A stretch of DNA of 38,712 bases from Streptomyces populi (GTDB lineage: Bacteria; Actinomycetota; Actinomycetes; Streptomycetales; Streptomycetaceae): positions 1-38,712 of the forward strand of contig NZ_KZ626920.1 of assembly GCF_002911015.1 (NCBI RefSeq), given 5' to 3'. The notes under the pieces were generated by a model, which was not told the DNA's origin, did no database searches, and saw only the letters and a list, made by a program, of their open reading frames with translations. The position numbers and the translations under genes were made by a program. Below are positions 1 through 8,100 of this stretch, one piece after another; position 1 is the first letter of the stretch; every line of letters begins with the position of its first letter.

Positions 1-20
1 ACGGCATGCGCGGTTTGGTG

Positions 21-102
21 TTGACAGACCGGTCGTGCTGTTTTTACCCTGGTGCACGCTGGACCGCATCTGTTGACGGCCATGGGATCCCCGGAGTACT
101 CG
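21..102 (+). promoter_or_regulatory. Probable tandem promoters of the first SARP gene
   Basis: Two sigma-HrdB-like elements precede the SARP gene. The first has a perfect TTGACA at 21-26 with a weak T-rich -10 near 43-49. The second has TTGACG at 73-78 and TACTCG at 97-102, an 18-bp spacer. A purine-rich ribosome site (AAGGGAGAG, about 116-124) precedes the GTG at 127. I see no 11-bp SARP repeats here, so this gene looks like the top of the local hierarchy rather than a SARP target. This is motif inspection only. Confidence 0.45.
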
Positions 103-126
103 AGGGCATGAGATAAGGGAGAGCGC

Positions 127-960
127 GTGAACATCGAGTTATTGGGCACTCTGGACGTCAGGGAGAACGGCGTCTCCATCACGCCCACCGCGCCGAAGCC
201 GCGGCAGGTTCTCGCCCTGCTGGCCCTCCACGCCGATCAGGTGGTCTCCGTCGCAGCGCTGACCGAGGAACTGTGGGGCAGCACGCCGCCGCGCAGCGCC
301 CGGACCACCCTGCAGACCTACGTGCTCCAGCTGCGCGAACTCATCACGGCCGCCCTGGAACGGGGCCGGCCCGAGGAGGGGAAGCGGCGTACGGCCAAGA
401 ACGTCCTGGCCACCCTGCCCGGGGGCTACCTCCTCGACAGCGGCGAAGGCACCAGCGACGTCAGGGAGTTCGAGCGGCTCGCGGGCGTGGGCTACCGGGC
501 GATCGACGCGGGGGACTTCCAGGGCGCGGTACGGCAGCTGCGCAAGGGACTCGAGCTGTGGACCGGCCCCGCCTTCGCCGACGTGCAGCTCGGCGAGGTG
601 CTGCAGATGGAGGCCAAGCGCCTCGACGAGACCCGGCTGTGCGCCCTCGACCAGCGCATCGAGGCGGACCTGCGCCTCGGCCGGCACCGCGACCTGCTCG
701 CCGAACTGACGGTCCTGGTCAACCGCTACCCGACGCACGAGAACCTGCACGGCCAGTACATGCTGGCCCTGTACCGCTCGGGACGGCGCAGCGAGGCGCT
801 GACGGCGTACCAGCGGGTGCGCACCACCCTCGTGCAGGAGCTGGGACTCGAGCCGTCCGTCGACCTGCGCAGGATCCAGCGCCTGATCCTCATGGCCAGC
901 CCCGACGGCGCACTCGATTCCGCATCGAGCGCCGGCGGGCGGCTGGTGCGCAGCAACTGA
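127..960 (+). CDS. SARP-family transcriptional activator (AfsR/DnrI type), TTA-containing
   Basis: A 277-residue pathway-specific activator. Residues about 1-100 form the OmpR-type winged-helix DNA-binding domain (KPRQVLALLALH and the following WG region); about 105-255 form the bacterial transcriptional activation domain, with LRLGRHRDLLAEL and ALYRSGRRSEAL helices. Length is normal for a small SARP with no ATPase extension. Start is GTG at 127 behind a good ribosome site. The fifth codon is TTA (139-141), so translation should depend on the bldA leucyl-tRNA. It is clearly paralogous to the SARP at 2409, from which it is separated by the tnpB-like gene. Likely function: activating the cluster by binding 11-bp direct repeats. 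The family call is firm; its targets are inferred. Confidence 0.95.
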   Translation: MNIELLGTLDVRENGVSITPTAPKPRQVLALLALHADQVVSVAALTEELWGSTPPRSARTTLQTYVLQLRELITAALERGRPEEGKRRTAKNVLATLPGGYLLDSGEGTSDVREFERLAGVGYRAIDAGDFQGAVRQLRKGLELWTGPAFADVQLGEVLQMEAKRLDETRLCALDQRIEADLRLGRHRDLLAELTVLVNRYPTHENLHGQYMLALYRSGRRSEALTAYQRVRTTLVQELGLEPSVDLRRIQRLILMASPDGALDSASSAGGRLVRSN

Positions 961-982
961 CACCGAGGAGTCCGCGGACCGG

Positions 983-1009
983 GTCCGGCGGCGCCGAAGG
1001 AAGCCGGAC
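983..1009 (+). repeat. Hairpin between SARP1 and the tnpB-like gene
   Basis: GTCCGGC (983-989) and GCCGGAC (1003-1009) form a perfect 7-bp stem with a 13-nt loop, directly before the ribosome site of the tnpB-like gene. It has no T-run, so it is a poor terminator. It could be a translation-control hairpin or a relic of the left end of an IS200/IS605-type element, which normally carries subterminal hairpins. An 8-mer, GAGGAGTC, occurs at 965-972 and again at the right end (2255-2262), possibly by chance. Confidence 0.4.
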
Positions 1010-1025
1010 GGAGGGGAGGGGCCGG

Positions 1026-2228
1026 ATGATCCGTGCGTACAGGTTCCTCCTGCGCCCCACCGTCCGCCAGGCCCAGGCACTGTCCGACATGCTGCGGGAC
1101 CATCGCTCCCTCTACAACGGGGCCCTGCAGGAACGCCGCGACGCCCACCGGCACACCGCGAGGGCCAGGCCCGGATACGGCGGGCAGTGCGCCCAGCTCG
1201 AGGAGATCCGGGCGTTCGACCCGCAGCGTCAGGGCCGCTGGTCCCTCTCCTCGCAGCAGGCCACCCTGCGCCGCCTGGACAAGGCGATGCGGGCGTTCTT
1301 CCGCCGCCTCTCCCTCGGCGACACCCCCGGCTGGCCGCGTTTTCGCGGGGCGGGCCGCTTCGACACGGTGGACTTCCCCCGGGACGGGGACGGCTGCCGC
1401 TGGGACTCCACCCCGCACGACCCGGTCACCCGCCTTCACCTCCAGGGCGTCGGACACGTGAGGGTCCACCAGCACCGGCCGGTGCCCGGCAGGGTCAGGA
1501 CCGTCTCGGTCAAGCGCGAGGGCCGCAAGTGGTTCGTCGTGCTCACCGCCGAACGGGAACGGCCCGAGCCGCTGCCCAAGACCGGCAGCACGGTCGGGAT
1601 CGGCCCGGGCGGCGCGGACTTCCTCGCCGACTCCAGCGGCGGCCTCGTCCCCGCCCCGCGCCACGGCCGCCGCGCCGCCGCGAAACTCCAGGCCGCCCGG
1701 CAGGCCCTGTCCCGCTTCCCGCGCCGCCGGGCGAAGGACCGCACCGCCGGCCACCGGCGCGCGGCGGAGGAGGTCGCCCGGCTGCACGGCAAGCTCCGCC
1801 GCCAGCAACTGGACCACGCCCACAAGACCGCCCTGCACCTGGTCCGCACCCACGACGTCATCGCGTACGAAGACCCGAGGACCCGCGACACGCGCAAACC
1901 CCCCGCGCCCCGTCCCGGCCCCGACGCGCCGGGAGCCCACCCGCCCGCCGGGGCCGGGCCCGACAGGCCGACCACCGACGCCGGTTGGGGGGTGTTCCTG
2001 AGGATCCTGCACGCCAAGGCTGAGAGCGCCGGACGGGAAGTGATCACCGTGGACCCCCGCGACACCTCCCGCACCTGCCCCCGCTGCGGGCACCTCGCGA
2101 AGGAGAACCGGCCCGCACCGGAGAAGTTCTGCTGCGCCGCCTGCGGCCACACCGCCCGCACCGAAACGGCCGCAGCCGTCAACGTATTACGGGCCGGGCT
2201 GGTCCGTTGCTACGCCGGCACGGCATAG
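1026..2228 (+). CDS. TnpB-like protein with disrupted RuvC active site (candidate RNA-guided repressor or dead IS605 OrfB)
   Basis: A 400-residue homologue of the IS200/IS605 OrfB/TnpB nuclease. It keeps the N-terminal start (MIRAYRFLLRP), the middle domain, and a C-terminal zinc ribbon (CPRCG 351-355, CAACG 370-374). The catalytic triad is damaged. The first RuvC aspartate, in a block normally VGIDxG, is Gly193 (VGIGPG). The second acidic residue is present as Glu282 (IAYEDP). The third, normally in AHAD, is Glu380 in ARTE. DNA cleavage is therefore unlikely while the RNA-binding scaffold looks intact, as in the described TldR family of nuclease-dead TnpB repressors. It is alone, with no TnpA. 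Start ATG 1026 follows GGAGGGGAGGGG. A TTA codon at 2187-2189 suggests bldA dependence. It sits between two SARP genes, so a regulatory role is plausible; simple decay is the alternative. Confidence 0.85.
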   Translation: MIRAYRFLLRPTVRQAQALSDMLRDHRSLYNGALQERRDAHRHTARARPGYGGQCAQLEEIRAFDPQRQGRWSLSSQQATLRRLDKAMRAFFRRLSLGDTPGWPRFRGAGRFDTVDFPRDGDGCRWDSTPHDPVTRLHLQGVGHVRVHQHRPVPGRVRTVSVKREGRKWFVVLTAERERPEPLPKTGSTVGIGPGGADFLADSSGGLVPAPRHGRRAAAKLQAARQALSRFPRRRAKDRTAGHRRAAEEVARLHGKLRRQQLDHAHKTALHLVRTHDVIAYEDPRTRDTRKPPAPRPGPDAPGAHPPAGAGPDRPTTDAGWGVFLRILHAKAESAGREVITVDPRDTSRTCPRCGHLAKENRPAPEKFCCAACGHTARTETAAAVNVLRAGLVRCYAGTA

Positions 2229-2264
2229 CGAGAAACCCCGTCCCTCGGGACAGGGAGGAGTCAC
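1026..2264 (+). mobile_element. Relict IS200/IS605 (IS1341-type) element lacking tnpA
   Basis: The tnpB-like gene plus its right-end hairpin resembles a tnpB-only IS element. There is no TnpA transposase and no recognisable pair of left and right ends, so the element cannot move by itself. The right boundary is placed at the GTCAC that follows the hairpin, by analogy with related elements; the left boundary is not determined. Confidence 0.55.
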
Positions 2265-2290
2265 ATACCTTTCCCCGGTGGTCCGCCCTT
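2229..2290 (+). ncRNA. Putative omegaRNA/reRNA 3' end and guide of the TnpB-like protein
   Basis: Immediately after the tnpB stop codon, CCC-C-GTCC (2236-2243) pairs with GGAC-A-GGG (2248-2255) around a CTCG loop. GAGGAGTCAC follows, ending at 2264. This is the usual form of the IS605-family right end, whose transcript is the TnpB guide RNA; the guide is read from the flanking DNA. Here the guide would begin about 2265 (first bases ATACCTTTCCCCGG) and runs toward the SARP2 promoter repeats at 2290. The hairpin is seen; the RNA and the exact guide start are inferred. Confidence 0.5.
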
Positions 2291-2350
2291 CGAGGTTCGC
2301 TCGAACTCCGCTGAAGGAAAAGGCACTTCGGAAGCGGGTACGGCTAGCCT
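2290..2350 (+). promoter_or_regulatory. SARP-type operator and promoter of the second SARP gene
   Basis: Three heptamers lie at exact 11-bp spacing: TCGAGGT (2290), TCGAACT (2301) and TGAAGGA (2312). A -10 box TAGCCT is at 2345-2350, with the -35 position falling in the same 11-bp register near 2323. The geometry matches the repeats at 4960-5030 and 21261-21333. It suggests that SARP2 is activated by SARP1 or by itself. Confidence 0.6.
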
Positions 2351-2408
2351 GCCAATTCGCCGACGACTTTCCGCCACGGGGGAGAGCCCGCGACGAACGG
2401 AGGAAACC

Positions 2409-3230
2409 ATGGAGATCCGGATTCTAGGTCCGCTGTGTGCCACCGTGAACGGCGGGTCGATCGTCCCGACCGCCGGGAAACCCCGGCAGGTTCTCGCTCT
2501 GCTCGCACTGCACCCGAACCGTGTACTGCCGGTGGCCACGCTGATGGAAGAGATCTGGGGCATGGAACTGCCGCAGAGCGCGATGACCACGCTGCAGACC
2601 TACATCATGCAACTGCGCCGCTGCCTCGGCACCGCGATGGGCCCCGACGCGCCCGGCAACGCGAAGGACGTGCTGGCCACCCGGCACGGCGGCTACCTGC
2701 TGCAGATCCCCTCGGACTCGGTCGACGTGCACGCCTACGAGCGCCTGGTCTCCGCGGGCCAGGAAGCCTTCGAGGAGGGCGGCGACGAGAGAGCCGCCCA
2801 GTGCTTCCGGCAGGCCCTCGCGCTGTGGCAGGGCACCGCACTGGTGGACGTACGGCTCGGACCGGTCCTGGAGATAGAGGTCATGCGCCTCGAGGAGTCC
2901 CGTCTGGTGACCGTCGAGCGGCGGATCGACGCGGACCTGCGGCTGGGACGGCACACCGAGGTGCTCGCCGAACTCGCCGACCTGGTCGCCCGCCACCCCC
3001 AGCACGAGGGCCTGCACGCACAGGCGATGGTGGCCCTGTACCGGTCCGGACGGCAGGCCGCCGCCCTGGAGGTCTACCGCAAGATGTGGCGGCGGCTGAC
3101 GGAGGACCTGGGCGTGGAGCCCTCGCCGCAGCTGCAGCGCCTGCACCAGGCCATCCTCTCGGTCGACCCCGAACTCGACGTGGTGGCCGGCCCGCGGCGC
3201 GGCTCCACCTTCGACCGGTACGCGGCCTGA
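2409..3230 (+). CDS. Second SARP-family transcriptional activator
   Basis: A 273-residue AfsR/DnrI-type activator with the same plan as the SARP at 127: winged helix at about 1-95 (KPRQVLALLALH, EEIWG) and BTAD at about 100-250 (LRLGRHTEVLAEL, ALYRSGRQAAAL). Start ATG 2409 follows CGGAGGAAACC. Unlike its paralogue I see no TTA codon. Its promoter carries 11-bp direct repeats of the SARP type, so the two activators may form a cascade: bldA-dependent SARP1 turning on SARP2. The tnpB-like gene and its putative guide RNA end directly upstream of this promoter and are read in the same direction. Family assignment is firm; the order of the cascade is inference. Confidence 0.95.
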   Translation: MEIRILGPLCATVNGGSIVPTAGKPRQVLALLALHPNRVLPVATLMEEIWGMELPQSAMTTLQTYIMQLRRCLGTAMGPDAPGNAKDVLATRHGGYLLQIPSDSVDVHAYERLVSAGQEAFEEGGDERAAQCFRQALALWQGTALVDVRLGPVLEIEVMRLEESRLVTVERRIDADLRLGRHTEVLAELADLVARHPQHEGLHAQAMVALYRSGRQAAALEVYRKMWRRLTEDLGVEPSPQLQRLHQAILSVDPELDVVAGPRRGSTFDRYAA

Positions 3231-3247
3231 GACGGCTCCGCCCGGCC

Positions 3248-3276
3248 TCGAGCGCCGCTCGAGAAGCCCTGGCGAT
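3248..3276 (+). promoter_or_regulatory. SARP-type direct repeats downstream of SARP2
   Basis: TCGAGCG (3248) and TCGAGAA (3259) are exactly 11 bp apart, with a weaker third copy TGGCGAT at 3270. I cannot see a convincing TAnnnT box at the distance found in the other sites. A strong ribosome-binding sequence and an ATG follow at 3328. Confidence 0.45.
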
Positions 3277-3327
3277 GCTCGGACCCTGCCCTCCCGCGCG
3301 ACCAGAGGCGCAGGAGAGGAGGACGCC

Positions 3328-3906
3328 ATGTCGGACCGACCGCCGGTGCGGCCCGGTTGCCGCCCGCACCCGGGCGAGGCCCCCGCACGCCGGGCGGCAG
3401 CCGCCGGCACCGGGACGCGGCCGGCTTCGCCGGGCCACGGCCGCCACCGGCCCGCGCCCGGGACGCACCCGCACCAGGCTCCGCCCGCCGCCCCGCCCCG
3501 CCGGCCCGCGGCAGAGCCCCGCACGGGCACGGCCTCGAGGCACCCCCGCCCCCGCCGCCCCCTGCGCCCCTCACGAGGACGACGGCATCCGGCCGCAGGC
3601 CGCGCACCGGGCACCCCCCACCGCCCCGGCACCCGCCCGGACCCCGCCAAAAGCGGCCCGCGAACCGGCCGGCCCCCTCGCCGCCCCGCCGCCCGCCGCC
3701 CGCGAGGACAGCGCGCCGCGGCCCCCCGCGACCGCCGACGGCCCGCGCCGCCGGACCGGCGGGACCGGCCGGCCGCGCCCCGCCCCGGACCGGCGTCCTC
3801 GCGTACACGTTCGCGAACCGCCCCGGCCGCCGGACCGGCCCGCCGGGTCCCGGCCCCTCCCACCCGTCGGCCCGCGTCGGCCCTTCGGTCCGGTGCGCGC
3901 CCCTGA
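3328..3906 (+). other. Doubtful Pro/Arg-rich open frame (possible decayed gene)
   Basis: The 3231-3969 gap is about 80% GC and holds no recognisable gene. The only hint is ATG 3328 behind a very good ribosome site (AGGAGAGGAGG) and SARP-like repeats at 3248-3270. The 192-residue product is almost entirely Pro, Arg, Ala and Gly, with no domain, and looks like a chance frame in GC-rich DNA or a gene destroyed by frameshifts. An 8-bp palindrome TTCGCGAA lies at 3810-3817. The promoter of the 3970 gene must be in this stretch, but I could not identify it. Confidence 0.2.
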
Positions 3907-3969
3907 ATTCCCGCCGTCCGGATTCCGTTTCCAGCCCCGGCGGCGCGGTGCGAAGAGAAAGGTGTGCAG

Positions 3970-4923
3970 ATGTCTGCTGAGCACACGGACCGCAGGACAC
4001 ACGACGTGCAGGTGGCCGCGCCGGCGGGGGTGGTCTACACACTGATCGCCGACGCGGAGAACTGGCCGCTGTATTTCTCCGAGAACATCCACGCGGAACG
4101 CCTGGAATTCGACGGCGAACACGAACGGCTGCGCGTGTGGTCCCTTCTGGGCGGCCGGCTGGAATCCTGCATACTGGGCCGCCGGCTCGACCCGGTGGAA
4201 CGCCGCATCGACTACCGGCACGAACAGCTCACCGCCCCGCTGGACTTCATGGCCGGCTCCCTGGACGTGAGCGTCGAAGGACCGCGCGCCAGCCGGGCCC
4301 GGCTGCGCTACGCCCTCGGCGTCGTCGACGACCGGCCCGAGGACCTGGCGCGGGTGCGCCGGGCCGCCGACCACAACTGCCGCATCCACATCGCCGACCT
4401 CAAGACCCTGGCCGAGCAGTGGACGCGGCTGGACGAACTGACCCTGGCCTTCGAGGAGTCCCTGCGCGTCAACGGCCCGCCGGAACTGGTCTACGACTTC
4501 CTCTACCGGGCCGCGGACTGGCCCGGGCGGGTGCCCCACGTCACCGGGGCCGATCTCACCGAGGACGCGCCCGGAGTGCAGCACCTGACCCTGCGCACCC
4601 GCACCGGACACGGCGAGCAGACCACGAAGGCGGTGCGGATCTGCTTCCCGCACGCGGGCCGCATCGTCTACAAGGAGACGACGCCCGCGGCCGCGCTGGC
4701 GGCCCACGTCGGCGAATGGTCCGTCGTCCCCGACGAGACGGGCGTGAGCGTGAGCGTGCAGCACCGCGTCGTACTGCGCGAGGAGACCGGCGCCGCAGGA
4801 CCGGACCGGCGCACCGCACTGGCCGACACCCGCCGCCAGGTGCGCCGCACGCTCTCCGCCACCAGCCGCACCCTGCTCGCCCTCGCCGGACAGCACGCGA
4901 AGAGCGCCGTGCGCATGCTGTGA
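3970..4923 (+). CDS. Di-domain SRPBCC aromatase/cyclase-like protein
   Basis: A 317-residue protein with two START/SRPBCC (polyketide aromatase/cyclase) domains. The first is about 8-150 (VAAPAGVVYTLIADAENWPLYF), the second about 160-310 (NGPPELVYDFLYRAADWPGRVPHV). Bacterial type II PKS systems use di-domain aromatase/cyclases of this length to fold poly-beta-ketone chains. Here no type II ketosynthase is present; the only PKS is the type III enzyme at 22588, which makes and cyclises its own pentaketide. The protein may act on another step, for example ring closure or dehydration of the prenylated quinone, or it may belong to a neighbouring pathway. ATG 3970 is preferred over GTG 3964 because AGAAAGG (3955-3961) is correctly spaced for it. 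The fold is confident; the function here is unknown. Confidence 0.8.
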   Translation: MSAEHTDRRTHDVQVAAPAGVVYTLIADAENWPLYFSENIHAERLEFDGEHERLRVWSLLGGRLESCILGRRLDPVERRIDYRHEQLTAPLDFMAGSLDVSVEGPRASRARLRYALGVVDDRPEDLARVRRAADHNCRIHIADLKTLAEQWTRLDELTLAFEESLRVNGPPELVYDFLYRAADWPGRVPHVTGADLTEDAPGVQHLTLRTRTGHGEQTTKAVRICFPHAGRIVYKETTPAAALAAHVGEWSVVPDETGVSVSVQHRVVLREETGAAGPDRRTALADTRRQVRRTLSATSRTLLALAGQHAKSAVRML

Positions 4924-4957
4924 CGGCAGGGGCCACCGGTGCCCGAGCGCCGTCCGG

Positions 4958-5030
4958 GCTCGGGCACCGCTCGGACACCGCTGTACACCCGCTCGGGAAA
5001 TCGGACGCCGCCGCGCCGGGGCACTAGCGT
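4958..5030 (+). promoter_or_regulatory. Four-copy SARP operator and promoter of the condensation-fold gene
   Basis: Four consecutive 11-bp units begin with GCT: GCTCGGGCACC (4958), GCTCGGACACC (4969), GCTGTACACCC (4980) and GCTCGGGAAAT (4991). They are followed by a -10-like TAGCGT (5025-5030), with TCGGAC at 5001 as a degenerate -35. This is the clearest SARP-type site in the window. It predicts a leader of about 125 nt before ATG 5162. Confidence 0.65.
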
Positions 5031-5161
5031 GCGAGTCCGACCCTTGTCGATCCGGACAGATCAGGGGCCGTCAGGGAAGAGAGGCACTTTCAGCGCAGCG
5101 GACAGAGAGGAGCGAGAAGGGAGGCCGGCCGCGCGCAGCGGACCGCGCCACCTCGGACACC

Positions 5162-8100
5162 ATGACTGTTCACCGCTCCCCGGACACACCGGTCTGTGTG
5201 GTCGTCGAACCCGGGTCCGCCCCCTATCCGGCCCCCTGGTCCCTCGAACTGCACGGCTCGCTCGACGCCGCGGCCCTGGAGAAGATCCTGGGCGAGGTCA
5301 CCACCGGCGACCCGGACCGAAGCGCCGTGCGCTACCGGCTGCTGCGGCACGGCCCCGACCACCACACGCTGCGGCTGTCCGCGGCGCGCGGCACCCACGA
5401 CGCCCGCGTCTGGGGCCGCGTCGCCGACCTGCTCACCGAGCCGCCCGCCGCCCGCCGCCCGCTGACCGCCGCCCAGCACGCGGCCCGCACGCCCGACGAC
5501 GAGCAGCGCTACGAGGCCGTGGTCATCGAACCGGGGGCCCCGCTGGAGGCGGGCGCGCTGCGGCAGGCACTGCGGGCCGTCGCCGCCGCCCACCCCCAGC
5601 TGCGGTCCCGCCTCGACGGCCGGGGCACCTGGCTGACCGCGGCGGCCGCCTGCGGCGACACGGAACAGGATCCGCTGCTGGAAGGGGAGTTCACCGACGA
5701 GGCCTCCTTCGCCCGGGCCCTGGCCCGCACCGGCCGCACCCTCGACGCACGCACCGGCGTGCAGCTGCGGGCCCTGCTCGCCCGGGACCGCCGGCCGACC
5801 GGGCCGCGCGGCGACCGGCTCGCGGTGGTCGTCCACGAACTCGCCGTGGACCCCGCGTCCTGGCACATCCTGCTCGAGGACCTGACGGCCGCCCTCGGCG
5901 CGGCCGCCGCCGGAGCCCCGGCACGACCGCCCCGGACACCGGACGGCCTGGCCGAGTGGGTCACCGAACTGCGGGAACTGGCCCGCGACGCCGACGAGGC
6001 GAGGCACTGGAGCAACGTGGCCGAAGACCGGGCACGGGCGGCCGCCGCCCGGCCGCCCGCGCCCGGCACCGCGCGGCACAGCGCCTTCGTACTGGCCCCC
6101 GAAGCCACCGAGCGGATCACCCGCGGCCTGGCCCGGCGGCTCGCGCTGACCGAGGGACAGGTGCTGACCGGGGTGTTCGCCCTGGCCCTGGCCCGCTGGC
6201 ACGGCCAGGACGAGGTCGACTTCGACGTCTGGAGCGACCCCCGGCCGGCCCGCCAGGGCCTGCGGCGCCAGGTGGGCCGGCTCACCGACCCCTACCCGGT
6301 GCACCTGACCCCCGGCCCCGGACCCGGCCCCCTGCACCAGCTGGACGCCCTGGCCGGTGCGCTCGCCACCTGCGCGGGACGGGCCGCGGGCGGCGCGGGC
6401 TTCGGCGCCTGCCGCCAGTGGAGCCCCGACCCGCTGCTGCGCCACGCCCTGGCCGAACTGCCCCCCGCCCAGGCCTGTCTGATCCTGCACGGCACGGCGC
6501 AGGCACTGCCCGCCCGGGCCCCGACCGCGGACACCGGCACCCCCACCGGGCCGCGGCCCGGCCACCCGGTCCGGGTACGGGCCCAGGTCGCCGACGGCCG
6601 GCTGCACATCGGCCTCGACTGGACCCGCGACGCGCGGCCCGGCGCCGACGAGCTCACCGACGCCCGGGTCCGCGACCTCGAGCGGCTCCTGCACGACCTG
6701 CTGCAGGAACTGGCCGAACTGCCCGCCGCACCGGCCGCCGCCGCCTTCCGGCCCACCGCCCAGCAGGCGGCCCTGCACACGGGCGGCGACGCGGCCCCCG
6801 GCACCGGCCGCCACGTCGAGCAACTGGTGTGGGTGTGGCACGGCCCCTTCGACACCGGGCGCTTCACGGCGGCCTGGCAGTCGGTGTTCGACTGCGAGAC
6901 GGTGCTGCGCACCGCGTTCACCGGCACCGGCGAACCGCTGCTCGTGCCGCACGAGCGGGTGGTGCCCGAGATCACCCGCCAGGTCTGCCGCGACGGCGGC
7001 TGGTCCCCGTTCCTGGAACGCGACCGGCTGCGCGGCTTCGACCTGCGCCGCCCCGGAGCACTGCGCCTGACCCTCCTGGAGACGCCCGCGCCCGCGCCCG
7101 CCGGCCGCACCGCCCCCACACGGATCCTGCTCACCTACCACCGGGCCCTGCTCGACAGCTGGAGCGCACACCTGCTGCTGCGCGAGTTCTACCGCGCCTA
7201 CCTGGCGGGCGGCACCCTGCCGGGCGGCGAGCGCCGCCCCGACCTGCGCGACTACACCGCCTGGGTCGCGGCCCAGGACCCGGAACCCGCCCGCGGGTTC
7301 TGGCGGCGCCTGCCCTCGCCCGACACCGCGGCCTCCCGGCCCGGCCGGCCCGCCGGGCCCACGGGCATGACCGGCATCGGCCGCGCCCGCCTCAGCCTCG
7401 ACCCCGCGGACACCGCCCGGCTCGCGCACTGGGCGGGCACCTGGGGCACGGCCGAGAGCAGCGTGCTGCAGGCGGTGTGGGCGATGCTCCTGTACCGGGC
7501 CTGCGGCGTGCGGGGACCGGCCCCGGTCTGCTTCGCGGTCACCGTCTCGGGACGCGGCATCGCGCTGGACGGCGCGGCCCGCATGCCGGGACCGCTGCGC
7601 AACCCGCTGCCGATGACCGTCGAGGTGGACCCGGCGCACTCGGTGCCCCGGCTGCTGCGGCACCTGCGCGACCGCGCCCTGGACATGGCCGCCTACGAAT
7701 GGGTGCCCGCGCAGTGGATCCGCGAGTGGGCCGGCGGCACGGGAGCCGACCCCCTCGACACGGTCCTGGTGTTCGAGGACCCGCCCCACCCGGTGGAGGG
7801 CCTGGAGGACGAACTGGCCGCCCACGGCATCCAGGCCGAGTTCCCCGGCACGCTGCCCGCCCGCTCCGTCCTGCCCATCGGACTGCTCGCCCATCACGAC
7901 AGCTCCGGCGCCCTGGTCCTCACCGGGGTGCACGACCGGGCCCTGCTCGGCGAGGCGGCCGCGGCCGAACTGCTGGCCCAGTGCGCGCTGCTGCTGTGCG
8001 AACTCCCCTTGACCGCGGGCGAGTCCACGACCGTGGCCGAGGCCCTCGCCCTGCTCGAGGGCACCGCCGTACCGCACATGGCCCAGGCCCCCGCGGACGG

